Part shown: positions 46,500 through 59,275 of the stretch, one piece after another
Position numbering within the stretch: position 1 is the stretch's first letter
Layout of the letters: each line of letters starts with the position of its first letter
Source: Fremontodendron californicum
Lineage: Eukaryota > Streptophyta > Magnoliopsida > Malvales > Malvaceae
Length of the DNA stretch: 64,000 nucleotides
NCBI GenBank assembly: GCA_030761205.1
Contig: JAULJL010000011.1
Location: forward strand, 10,778,501 to 10,842,500
Direction: 5' to 3'
Position numbers and translations under genes: made by a program
Notes under the pieces: generated by a model
The model's database searches: none
What the model was told of the DNA's origin: nothing
The model's input: only the letters and a program-made list of their open reading frames with translations

Positions 46500-47950
46500 A
46501 TTTTAGACCTCTTTGATGCAACTAATAAATGAGTTCAATGTTATCACACTTTATTTATTGACAGAAATGAAAACAAACATATGATGATAATTGTCCATGA
46601 CCTATTCAAAAATGCATGAATGTAATGATGACTAATTAATGAAATGTATGAACTGCAAAGATGCTTGAAGAAATGAATTTTCATATGTACAATGCCTCAA
46701 ATGATATGAATCCTATGCAAAATGCAACGAAAAGATTAAGGAAAAGAATATCCTAACATCACTTTTTTAATTTTTTAATTTTATTTTTTTGAGCTATCTT
46801 CTTTCTAGAATTTTCAACAACACATTTTTTGAGATTTTCACCAAATTTTATAAACAATTCAAAATTTATTCATCTTTGCTGGACTCTTTTTTTCATGGAA
46901 CACAATGACTCTCATTTCCTAATCCTTAGAAAGGAACCTTAAAAATTATTTTCTCTCATATATATATTCTTCATATTTTCTCAAAGGTCAAAACTTAAAG
47001 AATCCCTTTTTTTATTTTTTATTTCTCAACTCTAAAAAAATAAAACTCTCTTTTTTTCTCATTATAATTTTTTTTCACTCATCTTTCATTTTTGGGTTTT
47101 TTTTTTTTTTTCAAAGAAGAATTTTTTCCTTTTTTTATTAGAGAAAGATAACTAAAAAAAACTTCATTTTTTCAATAATGTATAACAAAGACATGAGTAC
47201 GAAAGATTTTTTTTATTTTTCAAAATAATAAGGGAAAAGAAACAATATCAAATTAAAATAACTTCTAAAAAAAATACTAATTTCCTGTTTTATTGGCCTT
47301 ATCTACAAGTTTTCGCAATAAAAGTTCTCTCGTGTGCTTAATTTTAGGTAATTTTTATAAAAGACGGGAATGGCTCTACCTATGGTTGGCTTCATATGGT
47401 TCACTATATGAGGTTAAATCGGGTTCTAAAAGGCCCCAAATTGCTCATCACTATCGCCTATGAAGGCTAGTAAGGCACCCTCATTTAATCGGGTTCAATT
47501 TGTTGGAGTATATTTTCGAGGCTTATGCAAAGGTTATCATCTCACGAAAGCGTAAGTACTTTATTACTCCGGAAGTGTTTCGCTAGCCCATGCGGAGGTT
47601 ATTACCTCACGAGAGCTTAGTTACTTTACTTCCACCTAAAAGGACGGAAACCCGGGTATAAGGGCTTCATGTTATGCAAATGCACGTGTAAATGTGTGCA
47701 TGAAGGAACAAACCACCATTTAATCAGTTCAATACCCCTATCCTAAATGCCCCACAATTATTAGCATAAAGTAAAAATAATTAAAAAGCATAAATAAAGA
47801 ATTAACAAAAATTAAGACATGAATGCAAGCAAAATAATAAATAATAATAATATATAAAAAAATTAAAGGAATTAAAATTAAATATCAATTAAATCCATTA
47901 AATCAAAACTTATGATAACACATGATTAATTAATGGCTCGACTCTCAAAA
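46500..47950 (-). other. 5' leader of element E, no gene seen
   Basis: T-rich and A-rich tracts, and no ORF with a family match. A near-repeat containing CGAGGCTTATGCAAAGGTTA and CGCTAGCCCATGCGGAGG lies around 47515-47620. Confidence 0.45.
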
Positions 47951-47970
47951 AGTTCCCAATGGAGTCGCCA
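47951..47970 (-). promoter_or_regulatory. Primer-binding site of element E (Tat/Ogre type)
   Basis: The minus strand reads TGGCGACTCCATTGGGAACT, 3 bp from the LTR end. TGGCGACTC..GGGGA-like sites are characteristic of the Tat/Ogre lineage. This fixes the right LTR as 5'. Confidence 0.8.
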
Positions 47971-47973
47971 AGC

Positions 47974-50322
47974 TCTCATAACGATTCTTTGACCGCCAGA
48001 CGAATTTTCAAAAAGACAATGGAGCCACCAATGTTTTTTGGTTAGGTGTGATAGGCCACCTAAGAAAATATATCTTTGAAAAAAAAAATTAAATTAATTA
48101 AAACCTTTTTAAAAGATAATTTTCAAGTCTACGATTGAAAACCAGAGAAAAATCATGAAAGGTTCGGGAATACGGTTACGTATGGGGAAGATATTAGCAC
48201 CCCTACGACGTCCGTTAAAAAATAGTAACATTTAATCATGTGTTATCATAAACCTCGATTTAATGGACTCAACAACGGTATTTAAAATTAATTCTCCTTT
48301 TATTTTATTTTTTCAAAAATGTTTATTAATTTTTTAAAAAGAATTCTTATTATTATATTTTTGAAAATGAAAGTAAACACAAATCTTTTATCAAGAATAC
48401 TCGTTAAATATTCTCAATATTTTTGGTGGTATTTAACGAGATCCTCTCACCTCAGGATTTCTTAAGAATCATTACTATGATGTCCTTTGAATTTCGTTGT
48501 CGGTAATTTGCATTCACTTTTTTCTTTAAATGCATATGACGCAAATATTTAAGCATAGGATGCACATGGTTGAGCATATAAGACATGTGATTTAATAAAT
48601 AATTATACGATTAAACATACGAAGCATATCATTTGTAAACACGAGTCATGGCAAAATATCAAGCACGCACATATTCATTTTTTATTTATTTATTATTTTC
48701 ATCATTTTCATTTTCAAAATGAACACGAATTTTTTGTATTGAGAATGTCGCCAAATACTCCCACTACTTATAGTGATATTTAACGAAATTCTCTCACCTC
48801 GAGATATCCTAGAAATCACTACCGTGATATCCTTCGAATTCAGTCGTCGGTAATCCACATTCATTTTTTATTCTTGCATGAGTGCCATGGTGCAACAATA
48901 AAAAAAAAAATGCAGTGCATATGAATTAAATAATTTATTCTCTTCATTTAAAATACACACATATTTCGAATAACTATGAACACCAATAATTAAAAATATG
49001 TTAAAATATACTACAACATTTAAATAGTGAACACCAATAATGAGATATATTAAAATATACTACAATATTTAAATAAATAATAAATAAAATATATTAAAAT
49101 ATGTTAGAATATTTAAATAAATAATGAACACAAATAATAAAATATATTTAAACATGCTACAATATTTAAATAAATAATAAACACAAAAAATAAAATATAT
49201 TAAAACATGCTACCATATTTAAATAAATAATAACAAAAATAATAAAGAAAGAAATATTAAACATGCTACAATATTTAAATAAATAACTAACACAAATAAT
49301 AAAATATATTAAAACATAGTACAATATTTAAATAAACAATAACACAAATAAAATAATAAAAATATATATATATATATATATTAAACATGCTATAACACAA
49401 ATAAAAAGGAAAAAAATTTACCCAATTGATTTGAAGCTTGACCCAAATCTAGTGGAGTTCGGAATCAGAATTGGTGGGCCGTAAAACCCACGAACCGGGC
49501 CGGCCTACTGTGATGGGCCGGCTAGCCCTTTTCTTCCTTTTCCTTTTTTCTTTTTCTTTTTCCTTTCCTTTTTCTTTTATGCTTCCCTTCCACTGTCGAA
49601 TTGAGCCTAAACTTCAACCTCACCTTCCTCTACCCTTCCTTCAACTATTCACCATTCAAATCATAAAAAAAAACATTTCGAACTCCTCCAAATCTTAAAA
49701 ACCCGAAACCCTTTGGTTTTTTCTCTTTTGTGTGTTTGCTTTTTTTATTTTGTGTTTGTTGAGGTTGTTGATGGCTTCTTTTATGGTGGTGTTTTGGATT
49801 TGATGGTATTGATGACTACTGGGAGAATAGGGAGAGCTTAGAGCCCTTTTGGTTTCTTTGTGGTGGGGGGGGGTTATGGTTGTGGTGGCGTGAAGGGGAT
49901 GGCTGCCTGGGGGCTAGGGCAGCAGGCCTGGGTCTGTGGTGTTGTGGATGGGGTTGGGTAGGGCATTGGCGTGGGGGGAAAGGACTAGGGTGGGTTGTAT
50001 GGCAGCAAAGAGTGACTGCCTAGGGTGGCTGCTGTAGTGGGAGTGGTGGCGTGTAAGAGGGTGGCTAGGGCAGCAGGCTACCTGGCCTAGGTCTAGGCCA
50101 CTGGCCTACTAGGCCAATAGGCCTGGCCCGATAAGATTCTATCGGGCCCTGCAAACGGTCCGGGCCTTCAGCCCCGCAAAAAGCAAATAAAATAATAAAA
50201 ATAACAACATGAAAATAACAACATTAAATTAGATTTAAAATTAAACTTGAAACTAATTCGGGGCTTGAATCAGGATGTGATCTGGGCCCCAGATTAGACC
50301 TAGACAAAATTAGGTTACTACA
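47974..50322 (-). repeat. 5' LTR of element E
   Basis: Partner of 12611-15586 with the same order of blocks, but lacking most of the CT tract and the following 500 bp or so. It holds a short (TA)n at 49364-49380 and G-rich runs at 49860-49875. The many differences from the left LTR make E much older than C. Confidence 0.8.
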
Positions 50323-53300
50323 TAAAGAATCGCCCAAATCATAAACGAGGGGTAGGCTTTAATTAGTTGAGCTCTTTTTTCTTGTTATGAAATGTTTGAG
50401 TTTGAGTATTGCTAATGACTTTTCGTTAATATTAATTTCGAATGTAATTAATAAAATTTTATGAGACGCATATTTTGCTCTAAGTCGAGGGTTGGAACAA
50501 TTTATTTATATATCGAAAAAAAAAAACAGAGGGAAGAATCGCCCAAATCCTATTGACCGTAGGATTATGATGATGAGATGCGATGAAAGGCGTATGGAGC
50601 GTAGCAGCTGCCATGTATTGACTAATAAAAGGAGTCGTAAGTTTGGCCAATTGGCAGTCAAAAGTCTTTAGTATTCGCAACGACTACAAACCAAATAGCC
50701 GCCACATCCACGGTTTCTATTCCTATTCTTCTTCATCAACACCAAGTAATTATTCTTCTTTACTCCCTTTATTCATCCCAAAAAAAATCTTTATTTATGT
50801 AAAAAGTTTTAGAAAAAAAATTAACATATAATAAATTTTATGTTTAAAAATTATAAATCTTTTATGATATTGATATTCTATGATGTTTATTAAAAAAAAA
50901 AATAATGATATTAAGGAGCTGATACGAAAATCTTAAAATTTGAAGTTCAAGTTTTATCCAATATTATTTTGGTCCAATTTTATATTAAATTTATCTAACT
51001 ATATGTTGTTCGGTTTTTGATTTATTTGTTTGATTTAATCTATTGATTTTTTATATGATATGTAATATACTTGATTATGATTATAATTTCTCTTTATACT
51101 AGTCACTTCATTAAAAAAAAGACATATAAGTTTCAAAAGTTTGAAAAAAAATGGATTTAAACACTTATACTTTGTTTTGTTTGGGAAAAATATTTATCAG
51201 AGGAAAATATTTTTGATGAAAAGTATTTTCTCTAAATCTTGTTATTTGGATGAAACATTGAAAAACATTTTCTATTGTTTAGCATGTTATTAAAAAAAAA
51301 AATCACTTTACTATTAGTATATGCCTATATAAATATTATACTAATTGTACATATTAAAATTCATCACATATATACTTTTGTATCATTATGTTAGCATAAT
51401 TATTATTATTTAATTAAATATATTATCTTTTACTTATTACTTATAAATTTACTATCGAAACTTATAGAATCATTTCAAAACCAGCATTATTAAATTATAA
51501 ACATAATAACTTAAAATTAGTTTCTATATTATATGTAAATATCTATACTATATATAAAATCTTTGACTAAGTTGATGTTATGAGTCAGGTGACACCAATT
51601 CAGATAGAAAATAGATAAAAATACCAAAATAGTAATAATAATATGTGTGAAATTAAGAATATATATTATTTAATTTTTTTTTAAATAAAAACACATTTAA
51701 GGAAAAACTACCTACTTCTTAAAAAAATTACCATCTTTTCTTTAATATAACTTAATTTCTTTTTAAAACATATTTTGTTTTATCTCTATTATTATAAAAT
51801 CTCTTATTGAATTTGGTGTCAAAGAGTCAAGTGACACCAATTCGATTAAAAAAATTACATAAAAACTAAATTAAAGTTATAATAATAAAATAAAATTAAA
51901 TGTATTTAGATCTGTTAACTTTTAAAAATAACTACCAACTAAAAAAACTATATACCTTTTTTTAATATCTTTTAACTTTAAAAATAACTAATCATTAAAA
52001 AATTATCTCACCTATTTTTTAACTTATTATTCCTTTTATTATTAATTTTTTTTTGAAAATACAATATTTTTCACCCACAAAATTAGTGTGATAATTTTAA
52101 TTATATATAAATATTTTAATTAAAATTTAATGTCAGAAATTAAATAACACTAACTTAAATAAATTGGCGAAAAGACTAATAAAAAGTATAACAACAACCC
52201 TCTCATTGTTTTTATAAAACTTACTCTCTTTTTCACTTGCATTTGAAGCAAAACAAAAAAACTGTCTACTTTTTGTTTTTTAGCTTCCCCAAAATCATCA
52301 TTTTTTTTCATCCACTCACATAAGATTAACAATTATATATGGTTTCTTATTTATAACTTTTGAGTGATTATCATGATAATAATATTATAGAATTAATAAT
52401 GACATAATATTACACTTTTAATACTATATTAATTTTATGTGTAAATATATACTATAATATATAATCTATTATATTTCCATAATTATGTATTTTATTTTTA
52501 AAATATTTATAATGTTAATCAAAGTTTAAAAAAATTGGATCGGATATCAAACTGGTGTGACTTTCGATTATCGGTCCGACCGATTGGATAAGCCGATCTG
52601 AATTTAAATAATTTTAAATGTTAAAAAAAATACTTTTAATGTTAAATAAGTAATAAATATAGTAAATAATTGATGAGAACATGCATTTTGGCTTAGTGAT
52701 ATGGTTATGACTTATGAGTTTAAATCTCATCAGTTACAAAAATATTTTTGAAAAAAAAAAATTTGATTTTCCCCTATTTTCTCTGAGTTTTTATCGGTTT
52801 TAGGTCGGTTCAAGTAACACCCGACTCTATGTGTAACACCGGATCGGACAAGCTTTCGATTCTCGATTGAACCGGTCCAATTGGCCGATTCAATCCGGTT
52901 TTTTCATTGCTGATGTTAATTCATAGTAACATGTTTTTCTTTTAATATTTGTAAATTTGAAATATGTACATACTAATAGATTTCTTCTCAAAAAAGAAAA
53001 AAGAAAAAAGGATTATAGGCCAACATAGTTTTAATACGTTAGAGAAAAATTAAATTTGATAATTTTGAACACGATACGAAAATACAACACGTTTAATAAA
53101 TATAAAAATAATGTAATAAACACGATACGATATTTAAACACAATTAACACGGTTAACACAACATGTTTAATACATATATGATATTCGTATTTAGGATTTT
53201 GACACATTTAATAATTTGTGTTGATGTTTATGTTTACATGATTAATACCAAAAAAAAAAAAATACGAAACACGACACATATACACAAATTACCATACCTA

Positions 53301-53810
53301 AAAAAAACTTTCAAGAAATTAATTTTTGCAAATCAAATGAAACCTTAGTATGCATGCATTCAAAACTCAAAGTGCTAATACAACTCTAACATTATGTTAA
53401 AAAAGATGAATTCAGCATAGAATATTTGACTTAATTGAGTGCGTGTATCTTATTATTCAAAGAATTAAGTTCAAATTCCGTTTCTTAAAATTAAAAAATA
53501 AATAAATAAAATTGAATTGAATTGAATGGACAGAAATTTAGAAAGAAAAAAATTCTAGGAAGCAAAAGCAGCCCTTACTAGAACTTCCATTGTATATTGA
53601 AGACAATTTGTGGCAAACTGTGTGGAAAACTTTGCTTTGGAATAAAAGTTTTGACGAATGACGCGTAAATCTTGAGCAGATGAAAGAATATATGTTAGAA
53701 AATTTGCCTCTTTCTTTTATTTTTGTTTGAAATTGAAAGTTGAAACCACTGAAATTCCGTAACCTTTGCTTCCAAAAGTCCACATCAAGACATGGAATTT
53801 TTCTAGATGT
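50323..53810. other. AT-rich intergenic DNA, no supported gene
   Basis: It has a repeated motif GTCAGGTGACACCAATTC / GTCAAGTGACACCAATTC (51584 and 51826) within two diverged copies of a segment of about 240 bp. A minus-strand open frame of 96 codons at 53538-53828 shows no family I recognise and overlaps a MITE edge. Confidence 0.45.
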
Positions 53811-54063
53811 AACAATTCGTGTATTCATGCTATGTTCGTATATTTTTACGTGTCATAATCGTGTTTAAGATATTATATATTAATATAAATTTTGATACGT
53901 TAATAATTCGTATTATATAAATTTTGATACGTTTGTGTATTTTTATTATATTTGTGTTATTTTTTCATGTCGTGTCATGTGTTCTGTATCATGTTTCGAT
54001 TATTTTTTTCATATTGTGTTCGTGTCATGTAAACGTATCGTGTCTAAAATTGTCAGGTCTAGA
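53811..54063. mobile_element. TCGTGTCGTG-type MITE
   Basis: The ends TAGATGTAACAATTCGTG and AAATTGTCAGGTCTA form imperfect inverted repeats (TAGAxxTxACAATT). It is related to 2582-2789. The flanks AATTTTTC and GATTTTTT match only partly, so the target duplication is uncertain. Confidence 0.55.
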
Positions 54064-54514
54064 TTTTTTTATTAAGAAAAAATATTTATTTAAATCAAAT
54101 TTTGTTTTCTCTTTATGGCTTTTTTCGTAAAAAAATATATTTTGTTGTTACAATTGTTTTATATGAACTATGGTTGGCTATTTTCTTACCATTTAAAACG
54201 TTAAAGACAATCAAATTATCTTACAAAATAAGTACGGTAGAATTTGAATGAGAAAAAAAAAAAAAAAGAAATATTTGTTCAAGTTGTTTTCGCTTGAATC
54301 CAAACAAACTTTTCTTTCTTGTTATTAACATAAAAAATTTGGGAACCCATTTCGCCTTTGGCCAGTGGCAGATGCCCAGCATTGTTTGAAAGATTTTAAA
54401 AGTTTAAGGGATAATGTCTATTTGGTCCCTTAAGTATAGAAAATTTCAAATGTGTTGCATGTATTGAAAAAATATGTTTGATATGGTCCTCAAACTTTTA
54501 TTTCATCTACCAAT

Positions 54515-54780
54515 TAGACTTGTTCAAAGATATGATTATTCCTCTGAGATATGATATTTTAGGTTTGAGTTCGGTTCGGTTCTGATTAGTATTTAATTAA
54601 TAATAAATTTTTATTTAAATTAAATTATAAAATATATAAATATTAATATAAAATAATTTTTTAATATTTTAATATATTTTAAACAATGAAACGAATTCTC
54701 AAATTTGACAGGTCAGGATAGATCTTGGACAAGTAAATTTTTTTATTATCTGAGCCTAGTCAGACTCATAAACAACTCTA
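54515..54780. mobile_element. hAT-like MITE
   Basis: 266 bp, ends TAGACTTGTTCA and CATAAACAACTCTA. The flanks CTACCAAT (54507-54514) and TTACCAAT (54781-54788) match at 7 of 8 positions. Same family as 11605 and 31372. Confidence 0.75.
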
Positions 54781-55129
54781 TTACCAATGTACTCCAACAT
54801 TTAATATCTTTAAAAAAAAATGATCACATATCAATGGGTCAATTAGAATGAATCATTTGACCAAATTATTATCTAGACGTACATTCAATTCATTTACCGA
54901 TTCAATCAAATTAGATATATCTTTGTAAATTTTAGTTGAATTTCTAAGATTGACAATGAAACCTATAATATACTAGTGAAAACTATTCTTTGATCATTTG
55001 TATACTAGTATTTGAGTTTGGAACATCATTTTTAAGAAAATTAGAAAATATTCGCGTTACGTAGATTCACATGTTTGATTTAGTGGATTTATATGTTTGA
55101 TTTAATTGTTTGTGTAAGTTTTGAACATG

Positions 55130-55161
<32 letters not shown>

Positions 55162-55495
55162 GTATGATAGATGCAATGATCCAATTCTTAAGTCAATGAA
55201 CCTATAATTTAAATTGAATCACTATGACAAACTATGCAAAATATGAGATAAATTTAAATAAACTTAACAAAACCTTTATAGCTTAAACTATTAAACAATC
55301 CAAAAATCTCCGAACCAATAAAAGCAAATTCTATCCTTTTAATCCATTAGAATATAACTAGATGAGTAATTTCATCAAATATCTCAACAATTTCTACTTT
55401 ATTTTCATATCTAGAATACATACTCATAATAGCATTGTTAAAATGAATAAAAATTCAATCTCCAAACTAATCTCATGAATTTATTGTCCTTCTGT

Positions 55496-56058
55496 TAGAG
55501 GTGCTCATTGGTCAGGCCGGGTTTGGGCCGGACTTAGCTATGATATCAACACTATATATACTTGTTCAAGCCCAGCCCGGCTCTAAATATGGGTCTCAAA
55601 TGCTACCCAAGCTTGCCCATATTTGTAAATGAATAGTCCAAACCCGTTTAGGCCCACCCATATTTTTTTTTCTAAAAAACTTTAAACAAATATTTTTTTA
55701 TTATTTAATTTTTAGTAATTTTATCTTTTTTATTTTTATTTTATTAAGTTCTAAAATATGGATAACTTAGTATATTTTTAAATGTTTACACTATAATATT
55801 ATATATATTTTTTATATGAAATAAATTACATAATATATAAAATATAAAAATAATATATTATATTATATTATATTATATAAATGAAAAACGGGCCGGCTCG
55901 AGCATTGATTGTTGGAGCCAAGGCCCAACCCATTTTCTAAATGGGCCTCAAATTTTTGCCCAAGCTCATATTTCGGGCCTAATATTTTTGTCCAAACTCT
56001 TTAAAATATGAGCAGACCTTCGGGCTTGGACAAGTAGCCCGGCCCTTGAGCAGGTCTA
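55496..56058. mobile_element. hAT-like MITE, longer form
   Basis: 563 bp, ends TAGAGGTGCTCATTGGTC and GCCCTTGAGCAGGTCTA, with a perfect 8 bp duplication CCTTCTGT (55488-55495 and 56059-56066). It has no ORF. It provides the empty-site comparison for the nested insertion at 5249-6584. Confidence 0.9.
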
Positions 56059-56549
56059 CCTTCTGTTAAACATTACATAAAAATATTAAAAAAATTTATT
56101 TAAATAAACTTTAATTTATTATAAATATTATTTATTAAAAATAACTTTTGAAAACATTATATTATTCTGTAAATTTTAATATATGCAAATATGAATATAA
56201 TTATATTTCGTTAATAATGATAATCCTAGTTATAAATTAAAATTAAAAATCAAATTTATTGAAAGTAATTATTCATAAACTATATAATTAATATCATGAA
56301 CATACTTATAGACATAATTGATGTATTTTTATTTTTAAAAAATATTTAAATTTTATTAATAACTAATGTGTGTATATTTGATATTCTTGTTCTCAAAAAT
56401 TATATTAATGTTTATATCATATTATTCATTCGTATCATACTATGTTTACATTTTTTAAATGACTATATGTAAATATATTATATTTGTAACATTGTAATAT
56501 ATCAAAAGATATATATATTTTTAACATTATACATAACGTTGATAATATT

Positions 56550-57070
56550 CATATACTAATAATTAATATTAATTGAATATTTTTATTTTATTTTTATTCA
56601 TATTAATTATATTATTGATGATATGACTTTTTATTTATTCATTACTTTTAAATAAAATTATCATTTTATTTACTTACATAATCAAAGATAATACGAATGT
56701 TTTTTTTTAAATATCACTTACAATTTAAAATAATGTTCGTAATTAATGTTCATATACTAATAATTAATATTAATTGAATTTTTATTTTATTTTATTTTTA
56801 TTCATATTAATTATATTATTATTGATATGATTTTTATTTATTAATTATTTTTTTTAAAAATTATTATTTTATTTACTTACATAGAAATTTTTTTACTGTT
56901 CATAATATTCATATACTAATAATTAATATTAATTGAATTTTTTATTTTTTTATTCATATTAATTATATTATTGTTGATATGATTTTTTATTTATTCATTT
57001 TTTTTTTTTTTGCTTACATAATCAAAGTTAATAAGAATTTTTTTTAAACATATCACTTACAATATTTTTA
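56550..57070. repeat. Tandem repeat of about 160-200 bp, three copies
   Basis: CATATACTAATAATTAATAT recurs at about 56551, 56751 and 56911. Each copy is followed by TTCATATTAATTATATTATT and then TTTATTTACTTACAT-like sequence. It is extremely AT-rich. A CT microsatellite follows at 57118-57195. Confidence 0.75.
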
Positions 57071-57631
57071 AAAATATATATATTCTTTTAAAATTTAATA
57101 ATTTAAAAAAAAAAAATTTCTCTTTTCCCTTCTCTTCTCTTCCCTCTTTCTTTCTCTTTCTCTTTCTCTTTCTCTTTCTTTCCTTCTTTCTTTCTTTCTC
57201 CACCCAAAAAAAAAAAAAAAGGGAGCCACCTTACAATCGATGACCTTCAAATTGGCCATCAATTGAGTTGTCCCCACTTGGAAACAACTTTAATAGTAAG
57301 TATAGAAGGTTTCGACAATATCAATTTCTTGACAAAAAACCATATCTTTTTACTATGGATAAAAATTTCAACTTGAATATGATTGATTGAACTTGAGACT
57401 TAGCTTAAATGATTCACCCACTTCTCTTAAAAGATAGATTTCAGCAAAGTTAGAGTTTGATTTGTTGGATATATATTAAATGTATATATACGAAATATGT
57501 ATTTTAATATGTAGGTTGTCGTAGTTAGATACACGGTGTATATTTACGTACACAAATGATATCAAAGTGAATGAAAAATTAGTCTCATTATTTACCCACT
57601 TGGATAGGAAGGAAAGTTGGTTGAAGGTATG

Positions 57632-58260
57632 TGTGATAGTCAATCCCACATAGGACTAAGAATGACTTTAGCTTATAGCTTATATAAGCTAGAGTGTCAT
57701 GATGGGTTGGGCCCCAAGGGGCACCCAAGTTTTTGTGGAGGGTGAGAACCTACACAACTTGGGCTGGACCACACACGCGCCACCGAGCCGGGCTGGGTTA
57801 GGTCGGGTTTGGGTTTGGGTCAGTAATTAATTTTTTACTGCCCAACTGGCTTATTTTTTGTCCAAACCGAACCAACTCAACACCAACCAGCCGAACCAGC
57901 TCAGCACCAACCAGCTTTATGTTTGTCCGAATAATTCATCTTCTAGAATGTGTCTGTTCGGTTTCTTTGCCTTTTCAGTTGTGTATTTGCCTGTTGGATT
58001 GAATCGGTTCATTGTAACAGACTTGTCTTTTGACTGAACCGGTTCCTGTCCAACAAATGTGTCTGACCGAACAGACTTCTCTATATCTATAAATAGGAGT
58101 GTTTGTATCTGTTTCAATTCACTAATTCACCGAAAAATATTCTTGTCTTCTGAGAGAGAGACTTTAACATTCTTCTGTTCGCTGTGTTGCATCCAGGTGT
58201 GCTCTCATTTGCAACGTATATCGAGAAAACCTGGGAGACGATTTGCATCGATACTGTAAG
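57632..58260 (+). repeat. Truncated LTR of another retrotransposon, probably copia type
   Basis: It starts TGTGATAGTCAATCCCACAT, typical of many plant copia LTRs. A TATA box (CTATAAATAG) lies near 58088. The LTR is cut at 58260 by the insertion of element D, so its 3' end and partner are not visible. Short ORFs inside are not convincing. Confidence 0.6.
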
Positions 58261-59275
58261 TGATGGAGACTCAATTAAGAGTTGTAAACCCAAGTGCAGG
58301 TTATGTTCAAGTAATAAATTCTCGGGTGTCCGAGGTCGAACCACAGGGAAGCGTATTAATAAGTATAAGTTTATAAATATATAAGACAAAGAAAGTAAAC
58401 AAGATATTAGGGAATCAACAACAAAATAAGATAAACAAGATATTAGAGAATAAAATAAACAAAATATAAAAGAAATTAAACAAGATATAAAAAAAAACAA
58501 TAAGAAAAGATGTTGAGGTTAGAGAATCCACTCTTGGTGTTATGCTAAGATTAATCTTGTTTTATTACACAATTGAAATCCACACATAAGGGAGGTTCCA
58601 ATCGGAAGGTTTAGCAATTCAGTCCAAATTGTCCAACGTCCATAGCATATGATATTATGTTCATTTGGTGTCCTCAAAACTCACAAAAAGAGTCCAAGCA
58701 TTCCTTATGCCAAGGTATATGTCTACAACAAATCAAGGTTATGAAACCAAGCATTTACTGTGCCATTTTCATTGTCAATAATGAATCAAGATCCCTACTT
58801 TGCAAGTATGATTTTAAACCAAAAGAAAATATTATCTATACTAGTGTTTATAAATTTTAGCTCATGTTTAAGAGACTAACCTTAGCATTTACCAAGAGCT
58901 TCACCTCATCACCTCAACAATATGATTAGCAACACATACTAAAAATGAAAAGAAATGTAAGAAGCATAAGTAAATAAAGAAAAAGAAAACTAGAGAAAGG
59001 AAAAAAGAAGAAAACTTAGAGAAATTTTTTACAATGGCTAATATCCTACCAATGTATCATGTCTCCTAATACTCATCCAAGGCCCTCTATTTATACACAT
59101 TTTGGAGAGCTAAATGACAAGAGACAAGCTTTATAAATTTCAAAGGTAGGTATAATAGGTGGGTGCATTTTTCTAACAATTTTCGTCATGTTGTATCACA
59201 ATTCTGATCAGCCAGCTTGATGGTCGATTTTGTCAATGTTGGAGGCTCGATCTGATCAAATGGTCTTCTAGAAAA
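58261..59275 (-). repeat. Partial 3' LTR of element D
   Basis: It matches the LTR of C from the TGATGGAGACTC edge for about 1 kb and breaks off at CTTCTAGAAAAAT. The remainder, including the TGATAACTCG start, is missing. Confidence 0.85.

Larger units (their letters stand above)
12611..50322 (-). mobile_element. Composite Tat/Ogre-like LTR retrotransposon (outer element E)
   Basis: Related LTRs (12611-15586 and 47974-50322) in the same orientation bound 37.7 kb. On the minus strand a primer-binding site follows the right LTR, and a polypurine tract precedes the left one. The right LTR is therefore 5' and the left one 3'. The 5 bp flanks are GAAAG (12606-12610) and TAAAG (50323-50327), a 4 of 5 match. 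The inside has gag debris, two tandem arrays, a second unrelated Tat LTR with polypurine tract (30579-32974) and two nested Athila-type insertions. No Tat pol is recognisable. The arrangement LTR, inside, other LTR, inside, LTR means that E is chimeric or nested rather than one simple element. Confidence 0.7.

Noticed and set aside
58114..58500. 128-codon minus-strand ORF and similar ORFs at 24711, 33297, 41027 and 63058
   Set aside because: These are the same non-coding LTR segment read repeatedly. It recurs because the LTRs do, with length changes caused by small indels.
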